Made by a program: the position numbers and the translations under genes. From positions 15,243,709 to 15,307,708 of the forward strand of contig NC_135565.1 of the NCBI RefSeq assembly GCF_964340395.1: 64,000 nucleotides of DNA, read 5' to 3'. Below are positions 24,501 through 32,639 of this stretch, piece by piece (within the stretch, counting starts at the first letter, position 1; the number at the start of each line of letters is the position of its first letter). Below the pieces are notes generated by a model. It saw nothing but the letters and a program-made list of their open reading frames with translations. It did no database searches and was not told where the DNA came from. The DNA comes from Glandiceps talaboti. Lineage: Eukaryota; Hemichordata; Enteropneusta; Spengelidae.

Positions 24501-26030
24501 CGGTGGCAGAGTACATGTAAAATTGTCAGTGTTCAGGTGAGATTTTCAGCATTTGGATGGGGTTGTTGGTGGCTGAGTGGGGTTGTCAGCATTCAGATAG
24601 GGTTGTTGGTTGGTATTGAAATAACACAAAAAAATTGGGGCCATCTTGTTTTCAACAATAGTATCTGTTATTCTCATAGTCTTAAAACACAGTATTCAGT
24701 GGCCTTAATTGAATTCTAAAATGACTTACATGTAATTCATATAGTTTTGTTCAACTTCACTGAAAATGGCTTAAGAAATCTTGAACAGCGTGACAGAAAA
24801 GATTAGATATTTGTTTCTGAGGCACATACCACATTAATTCATTTAAAAATCATAAGTAAACACATCTTACTTGTCCTGTAGTTCGGTAGCCAATGCACCA
24901 TTTTTCTGTGCTGCAACTTCAAAGCGTTGTTTTTCACCACCTAAAGTCTCTAGTTCTCTTCTGATTTTATCCAACTCTCTTTCATACAAGCCCTTTATAA
25001 CTCCAATTTCTTCTTCTAAATTTTTTATTGCATTCAGAAGAGCTGTTGAGTCGACCTTGAAACAAAAACATTTAAATTTATGAATTATTTCCAATGATCT
25101 TTTTATTAACACAGCAATTTTTTGTTCCCTGTTTTTCTGTCCTTTTTTAAACAACAATCTTTTTTTCTTTGTATTTTGTGGTGTAAATCTCCAACCTTTT
25201 GATACTATATTCCTGTCTTCCCTTCATAAATCATAAATATAAATATATATAAAAATAAATATAAATATATTTCTTCATTGGCTGTATAAACCATTCAAGT
25301 GATTTGAATGCTATTTTCAGGAAATTAGTCTCTTTGCATATTAATTATACATCTCTGACAATTACGGTTTCCATGTGTAACCTGTGTGTATCTGTTAAAT
25401 ATGTCTATAAGTTGTAGGCAAATGTGTTTAAGTTCCTTTCCCGATCTGTCTGTCTGTCTGTCTGTCTGTCTGCTATCTATATTAATCTACATTGTAGCTG
25501 TCTGTCTATGTACTTGTCTGTCTGGCTTTGTTTTATAATCTGTCTGCATATCTAGCCATCTATACATGTACATGTATATGTCAGTCTGTTACAGTTTGTC
25601 TGTCTGTTTTACAGTTTACCTGTTAGCCTATCTATCCATATATGTCTGTATGTCTATCTGTCTATTATTATATCATATTATACAGCAATTATATACATGT
25701 ACAACACAATGATGTGTACATGTGCACTGTCTGTCTGTCGATATGTGTTTGTTTCTCATTACCATACAGTGAAACATAACATGATAATTACAGTCTGGCA
25801 ATCTTGTCTGTTTCTCTCTCTGTCAGTCTATCTGTTTGTCTGTGTCACTTTCATTAACTACCATACAGTGTTACAAATGTACATCATAAACAGTTTCATA
25901 CCTGGTTGGCTTCTTCCCGTGTTTTGCGTACTTTGGCAATATATTCAGTAAATCTATCATTTAAATGTTGTAATTCAACCTTCTCCTGCTGCCTTGTCAG
26001 AGGAGCTGGTGGGTATACGTAGTTACTCAT
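3348..26030 (-). CDS. Lamin-like intermediate filament protein with lamin-tail domain (14 coding exons)
   Basis: Structural filament protein. I joined 14 exons: 26030-25902, 25055-24871, 24447-24165, 23615-23430, 22936-22811, 21899-21685, 21040-20850, 20201-20024, 13072-12886, 12176-12057, 11454-11303, 8933-8749, 8339-8254 and 3500-3348. Every junction is GT-AG and phases match throughout, giving 791 residues. The head is about 15 residues. The rod starts with the coil 1A motif EKVELQHLNDRFTEYI and ends with EIESLKVLVEDEENK. At about 360 residues the rod fits the long lamin/protostome type rather than the shorter vertebrate cytoplasmic type. The linker is Ser/Thr/Pro-rich, followed by a lamin-tail Ig-fold (about 499-611). 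I see no cluster of four or more basic residues, so no classical NLS, and the C-terminus is LVSSW, not CaaX. Inference: a non-nuclear, unfarnesylated lamin relative. Family assignment is secure; exact orthology is not. Confidence 0.95.
4028..4220. mobile_element. Diverged copy of the TACTGTAAACCT family
   Basis: Shares CTTAGAAAATGTAATTTTTA, TTACTAATTACCAGACAGGT and TTTTGTTTTCTAGCAAACTA with the copies at 13.1 and 27.2 kb. Confidence 0.5.
4540..4855. mobile_element. Foldback element, arms of about 110 bases
   Basis: 4544-4655 (ATTTACAGATTATCTTGCAA onward) is inverted at 4721-4854. The right arm holds an extra copy of TTATCTTTATTGTGTCTG. Located in intron 13 of the lamin-like gene. Confidence 0.7.
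4952..5325. repeat. Nested inverted repeat
   Basis: Outer arms 4970-5030 and 5262-5325 share ACTACCAAACCAGA...GACTATAGAGTTT. Inner arms near 5045-5090 and 5165-5225 share CACTGATAGTGC and ATAAAATG in inverted order. A diverged foldback element is likely. Confidence 0.6.
6063..6338. repeat. Tandem repeat of about 68 bp, four copies
   Basis: Each unit: AAAGTTGATAGCAGTAATCA, ATACAAGTGTACTAAAGATA then AAGTCTGACTGGACTTTTCC. Intron 13. Confidence 0.88.
6660..6905. repeat. CAATCAATTGACCAATCA repeat
   Basis: Irregular repeats of AATCAATTGACCAATCA and related words; a simple AT-rich repeat in intron 13. Confidence 0.75.
7690..7970. repeat. Dispersed repeat family (AATCCAATATGGC), second copy
   Basis: GTCATTTTAGAATCCAATAT then GGCTGCCGAATACTG and GATTGTCAGTTTCCTTGAAA, matching 56.27-56.36 kb. 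Located in intron 13 of the lamin-like gene. Confidence 0.7.
8254..8339 (-). CDS. Lamin-like gene, exon 13 (C-terminal tail)
   Basis: Residues 713-741: GDLYAGSGAGGTRLGSAPLR then KSTSAKIMS. Gly/Ser-rich. Acceptor GATAG, donor TCG/GTAAGTAAT, phase 0, which is the only phase in which the last exon is open. Confidence 0.86.
8749..8933 (-). CDS. Lamin-like gene, exon 12 (C-terminal tail)
   Basis: Residues 651-712. Low-complexity, polar, Ser/Asn/Arg-rich tail beginning IEKEEQPLLSAAKHPHG. No recognised domain. Phase 2 in, phase 1 out (donor G/GTGAGC). Confidence 0.85.
10120..10330. mobile_element. Diverged half copy of the 42.2-kb palindromic family
   Basis: Starts GCGGCCATTTGGATGAG and continues with ATTTATTTTGGATTTTAATT, like the left half at 42215 but more diverged. 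Located in intron 11 of the lamin-like gene. Confidence 0.45.
11303..11454 (-). CDS. Lamin-like gene, exon 11 (end of tail domain)
   Basis: Residues 601-650. AIAWTTAAHRF closes the Ig-fold; the rest is acidic and Ser-rich (SETSSDDGESNPNPE), then VIVEVDGKPTT. The donor is AAAAT/GTAAGT in phase 2. Confidence 0.92.
11570..11830. repeat. SINE-like dispersed repeat, longest copy
   Basis: ACCCCCTGGCACAGATCTAT, AACCTCTATCCTACCAGGTC, CTACAGCTGGGTCAATTGG and CATATCTTGCCCAAGAAT. Similar blocks occur in the 22.5-kb (3' half) and 62.3-kb (5' half) copies. Located in intron 10 of the lamin-like gene. Confidence 0.6.
12057..12176 (-). CDS. Lamin-like gene, exon 10 (lamin-tail domain, second half)
   Basis: Residues 561-600. 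IWAAGGLGYHNPPTDFLWKE then WGTGPECTTILCKPTGQ. This matches the lamin pattern WAAG-x-x-x-x-x-PP-T-D-x-x-W-K-x-Q-x-x-W-G. The ILCKP-x-GQ ending is unlike conventional lamins and resembles LMNTD1 as I remember it. Exactly 40 codons, phase 0. Confidence 0.95.
12424..12720. repeat. CATAT-type satellite
   Basis: Dense array of CATAT/CATATCATAT with inserted TTATCCTTT units, ending in a GTACCGTACC run. In intron 9 of the lamin-like gene. The 221-codon frame across it is repeat-driven. Confidence 0.9.
12886..13072 (-). CDS. Lamin-like gene, exon 9 (lamin-tail domain, first half)
   Basis: Residues 498-560. It encodes the first strands of the lamin-tail Ig-fold: GPIKILEVNGDGRFVRLFN, then GGYMIQQNVGG, then VYRFPPRTKFRAGSTIT. 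The G-D-G-R/K-F-V-x-L-x-N-S and Y-R-F-P-P patterns are diagnostic of lamin tails. Acceptor CTTTTCTACAG, donor ACG/GTAAGTATG. Confidence 0.95.
13126..13335. mobile_element. Copy of the TACTGTAAACCT family
   Basis: CAGTAAACCTACATATTTTT at one end and CCAGTTTACAG at the other, with TTACTAATTAACAGACTGGT inside as in the 27.2-kb copy (inverted). In intron 8 of the lamin-like gene, directly upstream of exon 9. Confidence 0.55.
13740..13940. repeat. Two-copy repeat of about 120 bp
   Basis: GTAGATTAGAATGATTGACA with flanking CACTTTGTTGTGTATACCAT is repeated as GTAGATTTGAATGATTGACA with CACTTAGTTGTAGACTGTCT. Intron 8. Confidence 0.6.
14370..14790. repeat. TTGTTGTTGACACTTT minisatellite
   Basis: Variable units built of TTGTTGTTGACACTTTG, AAAGTACCTTATTG and TTGACACTTTAGTAAAT, about eight tandem blocks. 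Intron 8. Confidence 0.85.
15319..15551. mobile_element. Palindromic MITE, Mutator-like (10-bp target duplication)
   Basis: Two arms of about 100 bases are almost perfect inverted copies around a central loop of about 20 bases. Termini read CAATCTGATTAAAATC. The element is flanked by the direct repeat CCCTAGTGGC at 15309-15318 and 15552-15561. Long terminal inverted repeats with a 9-11 bp duplication are characteristic of Mutator-like elements. No coding capacity. Confidence 0.85.
17255..17415. repeat. Four-copy CCATATATGG repeat
   Basis: CCATATATGGTAAA or a close variant followed by AGGTCAAAGGTGAG, about every 45 bases. The CCATATATGG core matches the SRF-type CArG box, but in a repeat this is weak evidence of regulation. 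Confidence 0.7.
20024..20201 (-). CDS. Lamin-like gene, exon 8 (tail linker)
   Basis: Residues 439-497 plus two bases. Contains a distinct block, GQGKDYFDSMFSDLKKETLY, that looks like a short conserved motif of unknown role, followed by Lys/Pro-rich sequence. The acceptor (TTTCCTTTCTCTGTAG) is very strong; the donor is AAG/GTAAGC. The next intron is about 7 kb and the following exon is phase-compatible, so no exon is required between them. Confidence 0.9.
20425..20820. repeat. TCTAA satellite with higher-order units
   Basis: Arrays of TCTAA embedded in a higher-order unit of about 60 bases, repeated four times almost exactly from about 20585 (AACCCAGAGTAATCTAACCT, then AGTTGAATTGAATC). In intron 7 of the lamin-like gene, very close to exon 7. 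Confidence 0.9.
20850..21040 (-). CDS. Lamin-like gene, exon 7 (rod end, tail linker)
   Basis: Residues 375-438. Begins LRNVSRG just after the rod, then Ser/Thr-rich linker. It contains an internal near-repeat: NTTGFTTSLT and, about 40 residues later, NTTGFSTSLT. A lamin would normally carry its NLS in this linker; none is visible. Acceptor TTTTCTTACAG, donor AAAG/GTACAT, phase 1. Confidence 0.9.
21105..21265. mobile_element. Partial inverted copy of the TACTGTAAACCT family
   Basis: ACTCTGGTAATT, AACTAGCTGAAGATTATAAA and TCTAGGTTTACAATA follow the order of the 27.2-kb copy. Located in intron 6, next to exon 7. Confidence 0.5.
21429..21660 (-). repeat. Degenerate tandem duplicates of exon 6 3' end
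   Basis: Two copies (about 21468-21560 and 21576-21660) of the 3' end of exon 6 plus its donor and adjacent intron, with a period of about 112 bases. A further partial copy lies near 21429-21473. Each copy is preceded on the minus strand by an acceptor-like TCTTTTCACAG or CCTTTTCACAG. The distal copy still reads PIRAEIESLKILIEGEEN in one frame; the proximal copy is interrupted by a stop. Confidence 0.85.
21685..21899 (-). CDS. Lamin-like gene, exon 6 (end of coil 2, helix termination motif)
   Basis: Residues 304-374 plus two bases of 375. It ends with PIRAEIESLKVLVEDEENK, the equivalent of the intermediate-filament helix-termination motif (canonical form E-I-x-x-Y-R-K-L-L-E-G-E-E). Tyrosine, LL and the glycine are changed here (VLVEDEE). 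Two degenerate copies of the 3' part of this exon, with its donor region, sit directly downstream in the intron (see 21429-21660). Confidence 0.94.
22200..22490. repeat. CCAGACCAGGCCCAGA repeat
   Basis: Purine-rich degenerate repeat of CCAGACC, AGGCCCAGG and CCAGATC words in intron 5; unusually GC-rich for this window. Confidence 0.8.
22485..22620. repeat. SINE-like dispersed repeat, 3' half
   Basis: CCTCTATCCTACCAGGTCCT then CATATCTTGCTCAAGCAC and GGGCTCGATCCAGC. The last block looks like a tRNA-type box B, as in tRNA-derived SINEs, but no complete tRNA-like head is visible. Confidence 0.55.
22811..22936 (-). CDS. Lamin-like gene, exon 5 (coil 2)
   Basis: Residues 262-303, exactly 42 codons with phase 0 on both sides. 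Starts LHELRVQMDQDAANIARLSD and continues the coil 2 heptads. Acceptor after TTTTGTTGTTACTATAG, donor AAG/GTGAGG. Confidence 0.92.
23225..23402. mobile_element. Half copy of the 42.2-kb palindromic family
   Basis: Shares GTAGGAAACCATGATAAAAT and CATCCATATGGCCACTTTAA with 42385-42556 in the same orientation. Located in intron 4 of the lamin-like gene, directly beside exon 4. Confidence 0.65.
23430..23615 (-). CDS. Lamin-like gene, exon 4 (L12 and start of coil 2)
   Basis: Residues 200-261, starting EVAELKSRLNDKD. Exactly 62 codons with phase 0 at both ends, acceptor CCATATTAG, donor GTAAGTAT. Just upstream in the intron (23755-23990) the motif around the acceptor (TTCCTTATATGGAATA) recurs several times as a short tandem repeat. 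Confidence 0.92.
23755..23990. repeat. TTCCTTATATGGAATAAGAG repeat
   Basis: Four tandem copies of TTCCTTATATGGAATAAGAG, GCATACATATTTGCATATC. The exon 4 acceptor region (TTCCTAATATGGAAATAG) resembles the unit, so the repeat may have grown from it. Confidence 0.75.
24165..24447 (-). CDS. Lamin-like gene, exon 3 (coil 1B)
   Basis: Residues 105-199, the longest rod exon. It carries an unbroken heptad pattern ending LANLQKQFAFSNQVNAE, which corresponds to the end of coil 1B in lamins. Coil 1B is long enough to include the extra six heptads that separate lamins and protostome filaments from vertebrate cytoplasmic ones. Acceptor TTTTGTAG, donor GTAATG, phase 0. Confidence 0.93.
24871..25055 (-). 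CDS. Lamin-like gene, exon 2 (linker L1, start of coil 1B)
   Basis: Residues 44-104 plus two bases of codon 105. Heptad-rich and highly charged (NLEEEIGVIKGLYERELDKI), typical of coil 1B. Acceptor TTTCAAG, donor GTAAGATG, ending in phase 2, which matches the next exon. Confidence 0.92.
25902..26030 (-). CDS. Lamin-like gene, coding exon 1 (head and coil 1A)
   Basis: Residues 1-43. The start ATG at 26030-26028 lies 11 bases after a good splice acceptor (a pyrimidine run then CATAG, exon start 26041), so the 5' UTR is itself spliced. The head is only about 15 residues (MSNYVYPPAPLTRQQ), far shorter than usual lamin heads and without an obvious CDK-type SP/TP site. Coil 1A then begins with the family's conserved LNDRF signature. 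The donor is CAG followed by GTATGA, phase 0. Confidence 0.93.
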
Positions 26031-26384
26031 TGTGTCTCAGTCTATGAAGAGGAAAACATTTAACAACATTTGATGTAAAATGGAGTTAAAAAATGCAGTT
26101 GGAAACCTGCAAGAGATGACATTTAATAGATACATTGCTTTCAGGCAATATTTTTTGGCCGAATGAAAAAAAAAATTGGAGAACAATATACTATACAATG
26201 GTGATTTTGAATATTTTGACTTATGACATTTCAAGCTCAACATAACAAATTACAAATTTAATTGACACAAATTTGTATTGCTGTCACTCGTGATGTGGAA
26301 TGACCAGAAAGTAAATTTTTCATTCCAGGATTTAAACCTTGCTGTTGTAATTTGATGTGATAACAGTGACTTGTTTTTAAAAAT

Positions 26385-26520
26385 GTCTACCACAGGAGGG
26401 GAAACCCCCTCTAATATACCAAAAACAATTTCTAGCATGGGAGGGGAGGGGGAAACACCCTCTAATATAACAACAACAATTTCTAAGCAAGGGAGGGGGA
26501 AACACCCTCTTATATAACAA
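26385..26520. repeat. Three-copy repeat of about 55-60 bp
   Basis: GGGAGGGGAAACACCCTC, TAATATAACAACAACAATTT recur three times. Confidence 0.8.
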
Positions 26521-26579
26521 CATAAGCATTGGTAGAGAGGCAACATATTATTGGTGATCATGCACTGAAAGATTCTGTA

Positions 26580-26690
26580 ATCCGAGAAATATTCACTACT
26601 AAAAATGTTTGCAAGTTTACAGTCTTCAGCTAGTTTGCAATTCTTACGAATTACGAAACTGGTAATTGTGTTCATGTCCAAAAAAGTGTT
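26580..26690. mobile_element. Partial copy of the TACTGTAAACCT family
   Basis: Contains GTTTGCAAGTTTACAGTCTT, TCAGCTAGTTTGCAATTC and AACTGGTAATTGTGTTCATG in the family order. Lies about 0.5 kb upstream of exon 1. Confidence 0.45.
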
Positions 26691-26822
26691 TTTTGTCACT
26701 ACCCAATATGATGTGTTGAATATTGCTCAATTTCTGTATTTACCTCAATTTCCTTTGTTTATCATTATTTTTCCAATAAATAAAATGAAGGTAAGGTAAA
26801 TAAAGAAATCAAGTCATACTAC

Positions 26823-26856
26823 CACATCAGATTTTAATCAGATTGGTCACTACCCT
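26823..26856. mobile_element. Solo end of the 15.3-kb MITE family
   Basis: Contains CATCAGATTTTAATCAGATT, the reverse complement of the terminus of the 15319-15551 element, followed by GGTCACTA similar to its flank. Only this end is recognisable. Confidence 0.6.
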
Positions 26857-27246
26857 TCTTATGTTTGTGTTATTGTTGTTTTTTCAAGCGAAATTTGCAA
26901 AAATAAGTCATAAGGCAATATTGCTAATAAACAATTAATGCTTGTAATGTTGTCAAACAAATAAATTGATAGATACAGGAAAGGTTACTTTATTTTATTG
27001 ACACATACAGTCTATATTTCCTGTCAGATTTCTCATTCAATCACACCACAAGTATAGCTAAAGCATTACACTGAGTACACATGGTTTAGCCATAGCTAAT
27101 TTTCTATTTGTTTCTCAACATAAATTTAGAGATGATTTAATAGTTCAAGGAGAAAAGTTCAAGATTAACTAAAAAGTGTCCTGCGTCATGCATTCACTGT
27201 TGTATTTTCTTATCAAACAGTGTTGCTGTAATAAAGCCAGTGAAAT

Positions 27247-27474
27247 ACTGTAAACCTGTAATTTTTTGCTAAATTTCTGTTTATTTTGCTAGAAAACAAA
27301 AAATACAAAAATAAGTAGCGACTGAAGGTTGCCTTCTGAGATACATACATGAAGTTGAACACAATGTACCAGTCTGGTATTATTAAAATTAGTCTTTGAG
27401 TAGTAGCCGAAGACTACAAAATTGCATAATTTTCTAGTAAGTATTAGTGAAAATTACATTTAGATTTACAGTAC
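27247..27474. mobile_element. TIR element of the TACTGTAAACCT family
   Basis: Begins TACTGTAAACCTG and ends AGATTTACAGTA, with internal GTAGTCTTCGGCTACTAC read on the opposite strand. Diverged relatives lie at 4028-4220, 13126-13335, 21105-21265 and 26580-26690. Non-coding, probably a MITE. Confidence 0.6.
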
Positions 27475-30400
27475 TTTCTTTTATTTAGAATGAACTGATG
27501 AAAGGTTCAAATGCCAGCACCTGCAGCCCTACATGTATGTTAGTCAGACCACTATTCTCTATGGTGGTCTGAGGTTAAAAGTCAGGGGATTCTATCCTAG
27601 GTTATTGTATCTGTGGAGCCATGAGGATTACATAGGATTATTCTTTTGTTCTATACTAACTTTTTCTTAAGCTTTGCCAGACAACTGTTTTTTCACACCT
27701 AAAGTTTTAATCCTAAATCAAACTGCAGGCCTGGCTATAGTAGTATCCTTGTGTTGACAACTAAGTAAAAGAATTTTTAAAAATATTGCCTGCAGCAGCT
27801 CTGCTAGCTCAGAGACTAAATGGCTGTCTGGCTTGAAAATGGTGTTAGCCAGAAACCAATACATGTATGTAGTCAGATGGGCAAGTATGTGGGTTACAGA
27901 AGACATAATTAGCCAAGAGACTTAATTAGCGTCATGGAAATACAAACATGTACCTCCCACATGAAAGTACTTCAATGGTTAAACACCAAGACAAGTCACT
28001 GTGGTTGTAGGTTACAGCTCTATACACGTACTTTGAATGTCAACATCAGGTGAACACCAAATATAAATCAGAAAGGCATTGTTGCATTAAATACATATAG
28101 TGACATACATTGAACATTCACATTTTACTACCAGAGTTGTCATTACAAGTATTAGCAACATTAGATACTAGCACACTAACGATTTCCAATTTACAATCTA
28201 ATTAATTATTCACAATATTGATTCCTTGTATGTGATGATAATAAAGAAAACACATGTATGTATTGTTTGCCATCAATTTACTACAACATTAGCATTCTGT
28301 ATCAGCATGACAGTTGTTTACACTCTTGTATCATAGCAACCATGGGGTCATATCAAGGCCACACAAAATAAATATATTGTTTCTTTCATCATGTTCATGT
28401 TAATCATGGCAGTACCAAGTTACTGAAAAAAATCTTTTACTATCTTTCACCTGCAGCAATAATAATTATATATGTGCACCAATGGGACTGTTTTTATCAA
28501 GTAAAGATTTCTCAATTTCTTTGGTACAGACAGTGTTTGTGTTGTCACATGTATTTTGTAAAGGTGTCAACCATAAGTAGAAACATAAAAAATTATTGAA
28601 GTGGCCTGTTGCTATGGTTGCCATTGTGTAGGAGGTTGACTACCTGGGTTGGGTCATGCAAGAGTGCATGTATTCGAACTCAACATTTTAGAGTCAAGAT
28701 ACTCTGAATTTAGAGTGACAAACATTTATGTACTCAGTGTTATGCCTTATAATGATGTATCACCTGTTTTTGACAAGTTTAAATTATCAAGTGATATCTG
28801 TATTGATGTAATGAAGTAAAAAACAACACACAACTACATTTATATATTGTTAAATACCTTGGTGGATAAACTCTCATACAAGCGACCATGGCAAGACTTA
28901 AACTTAAATGGATTACATGTACATGTACATTGTATTGTACTGGGCTGTAACACAGTAAAAGTGACAAAAACATAGTGTTCTGAACACCAAATGTCACATA
29001 GTTTACGTTAGTCTGTCTCCATCAGGTTACGACTCATTTCCATGACAACCTTTTCATTAAAGGGGCACAAACTGAGTTATACATTTTTTGGGGTGAAATT
29101 TATACTGCATATTTAAAAGTCACTCATAGTATTCTACTTACTGAAGCATACATAACCATCAGTTGCAATTGATTGAATTCAAATATGGCCCAATTGGCAT
29201 TAAGATATATAAACAATCCGATGATGTAATTTATCATTTGTATAAAAAAATGCCGAAGAATCCATACTTCGCAATAAACTGTTCTAACAATGCCAGAAGG
29301 CAATTGTAATGCCATAGATGGCATGCATTGACAATAATAGTATACCGTAATGTCAGCTTATCATGTAAGTATTTTCACTTGAGAGTAAAAAGTTTATAAA
29401 CGCAGCTTGTGCCACTTTAAGTACATGTACTAATCTCAGTTGCTAAGGACTTCTTCCTACATACAGTGTAAATTGAAATAGTCAAAATTATCATATCATA
29501 TTTTTTACAGTATCTCAAAACTAATTACTATCTTTAATGAGACTGAAATTTAATAAGCAGTATATTTTGATGAGATAAAAGAATTGATGAAAAAATGGCA
29601 GTTTAATTCTCAGTACCTACAATAGCATGTTACATTAATTTGTACCTCGTGGTAGAGGATCAAAATAGAACAAGACAGTCGACTTATTTTCACTCGTGCC
29701 TATAGTAACGTGTGTGAAGCTTATGGAGCGGAAATTGTGGTGTCAACCAGGAAATCAATGTTCCTTATTTTTATGATGTGCCTTAGGCAATAATATTCTA
29801 TTTCAGGTACCAAGAATTAAAGAAGACAATTTTGACAAACCATTTCACAAAAACATTACATGGGTTCATATTCTTATCTGTACAGGAAGAAAATATATCA
29901 CCATTCTAGTATTTTCAAAATTTCAAATATTCCTTACGTTCTGAATACATTATCATAAAAACATGTAGTATTATTGTGCACGTAATTTGTAAGCAATGTC
30001 TTTGCCTATAGTAAGAAAATTAGTATTTCAAGTTGGTCTCAAGGGATCACCCATTTCCAGCTTTCATTTAAATTGGATTACCTGTCGTGTGTTAGTGTTT
30101 TCCGCCAAAATCAATCCAACAAAATTTGTATTTATTTTACAATTTTTGAAAGAATTTTACTTGCTTTTAGTCACAAAGTGTAGCAATAATCCTTACGAAT
30201 AAATTCATATCAAAATTTTGGTTTAAAATTTGGAATTGTGAAGTATTTAATGCAGAATTCTTCCTGTTGCCATGGTAGCCATTCTTGTCACTCATTTATG
30301 CCGACTATTGCAGTACCTGTAAGTAGTTGAAGCAATATGTCTGTAGGGAAATATCTGTAATGGTTTTATTGAGTTTTGCTTACAAAAGACTACCAGCACT

Positions 30401-32639
30401 ACACGGAAATTGTATTGTCTGCAACAATTACAGTCAATATTATATCAGTTGCAGAAAAAATTGCCATCGATTTTACTTTCATTACAGAATTATTTTATTA
30501 AATTTATGAAAAGTGTCGTATCTCTGGTTTCTTTGTAGCTTCACAAATGTGATGGAATTCAAACAGGTGGTAATGTATCGACCATAATTGAAGTAATGAC
30601 ACTTATCTAGTGAATTCAGATAGGGAAACGACAGTTACTAGTTGATTTACTTAATGTACACTCATGACAAAAACACAGGTAGGTAATCCAGTGGTGCAAA
30701 GACTGGGGAACCTGTTTAGATTTTACTGCCTACCGCAGTACTGCAGTGCATGTATATTTAGTAAAATGATAACATTCTATGTATGATGTTAGTTGTAGAC
30801 TGTAAGATACTTCGTAGTCTGGATGCCAACGTGGTTTCTATAACTAAACTAACTGTTTCTAACTAACTGAGTAGAGGTGTGAATGGTAATGATACGGTAT
30901 AAGAACTAGACTAGATACATTAATGTGGCATTCTGCCATCAATCATCATTTGTGCTGGCTGAAAGACATTGGCAAGACACATTGTATCTTAAGTAAGATT
31001 AAGAAATATGCCCTGACATACCTATATAAGTAATCATTTATTTAGATCCAGGACAATGTACATGTAGATGTGAAAAGTTACTTGGCTAGAGCCTAATGTA
31101 CAGTTTTACTTCATACATATACAATGTACATATACATAAACATGTAAATCTAAATCCATTGTTAATGGAGATATTCATAATGTGCTATATACATGAAGTG
31201 TTAACTACACATTACGGTATGTCATAAACCTTTGTGTCTCATCTCTTTAGACCAGCAAGTATTGTGGAGAAAAACACCACACCCCATAGCAACCGTTGTC
31301 AATGATAAACACACATTATAGTGTACTTAGTTCAGAGAGGTGAAGTAAAAGCAATTGTGAGAAGGTCAAGGGTCAGACAGGACAGTCACTCACGGTGCAT
31401 TATTCTATCCTACAGGTATTGTATGGTTAGACTGGTATCTCACTTTCTTTCTGTCGTTTACAAAAGTTTCTTTTAAACGATGTAGTCTATTGTGTTGTGG
31501 TCTTCAGTGGTTACATTTGTATATACTGTATTTGAAATATATCTGATTTATCCAAATTACTAATTTATAAACTTATTGAATCATATCATAATCTAAGAAT
31601 TGGTGGAAACCTGGATCATCAGAACTTTATAAATGATATAAAAAATGGCAATGTAGAATTTGGGTGTACAAATCTGTTTTCTTAGGGACAATTGCACAAT
31701 GTCGCACAAGCTCAATAAATAAACATTGTTCATTTAGGACACTTTGAAACTTGTTTAGAAGTTGAAAAATGAAGTTCAGCAATTGCATTAACACCAGACC
31801 CCTTAAACAACAAAGTTCGCTTGTTGTATGACATTGTGTGATCATCCCTTAAGAACACCACTTTCAAGGTTTCTAAGTCTTTCTGGGCTTACATTAGTAT
31901 CTTACCAATTCTACTGTGTTGATAAAGTTTTGCTTCTCACTAAAATTTTATTATACATGTATAAGTTTAAGTAATATCAACCAAACTTTAGAAGAATTTA
32001 AAAAATTGGTATTTCAGTAACACTTTGATACATCTGTTTTATTTATTAACTAACTTTTAGCAATTCCAGTCTGAGAAATAATGTCAGAAGTTGGATATCA
32101 TTGATATTTACCAATTTTCAAAAAAAGACATCTAGTCTGTATCATAAAACATTCCTGATCATTTCATTGCCTAGAGATTTGTCAAATAAAGCCGTGAAAT
32201 AAAATTTGACTTTATATTAAACCAGTGTTTTTGCTAAGGGCAGTAAGTACATGTGGGTAAAAATCTACCTGGATTCCCATGTCATTTTACCTGGGTTCCA
32301 AAATAAAATTACCATAGACTCTATGGGGATCAACACTGACATTTTTACCCCTTTCCCCATTTCTGTTACTGGGATTCCCAATCTATTGGAAAAACACTAT
32401 AAACACTTAATGATATACTAATATATACTAATCTGCAACATGTACATGTAGAGAATTATGTACATGTATAATTATAATACTATTAATAGAATTATAAGAG
32501 AAATAAACAATACTCATTACTGCATCTAATGAAGGTGATTAACAAAACATGTTACATCTATTTGTAGCAAAGTGAAATGTACATGTAACATATAATGAAC
32601 TGAAATCTACATTGCAGCAAAATGTAATATATTTGTAAC

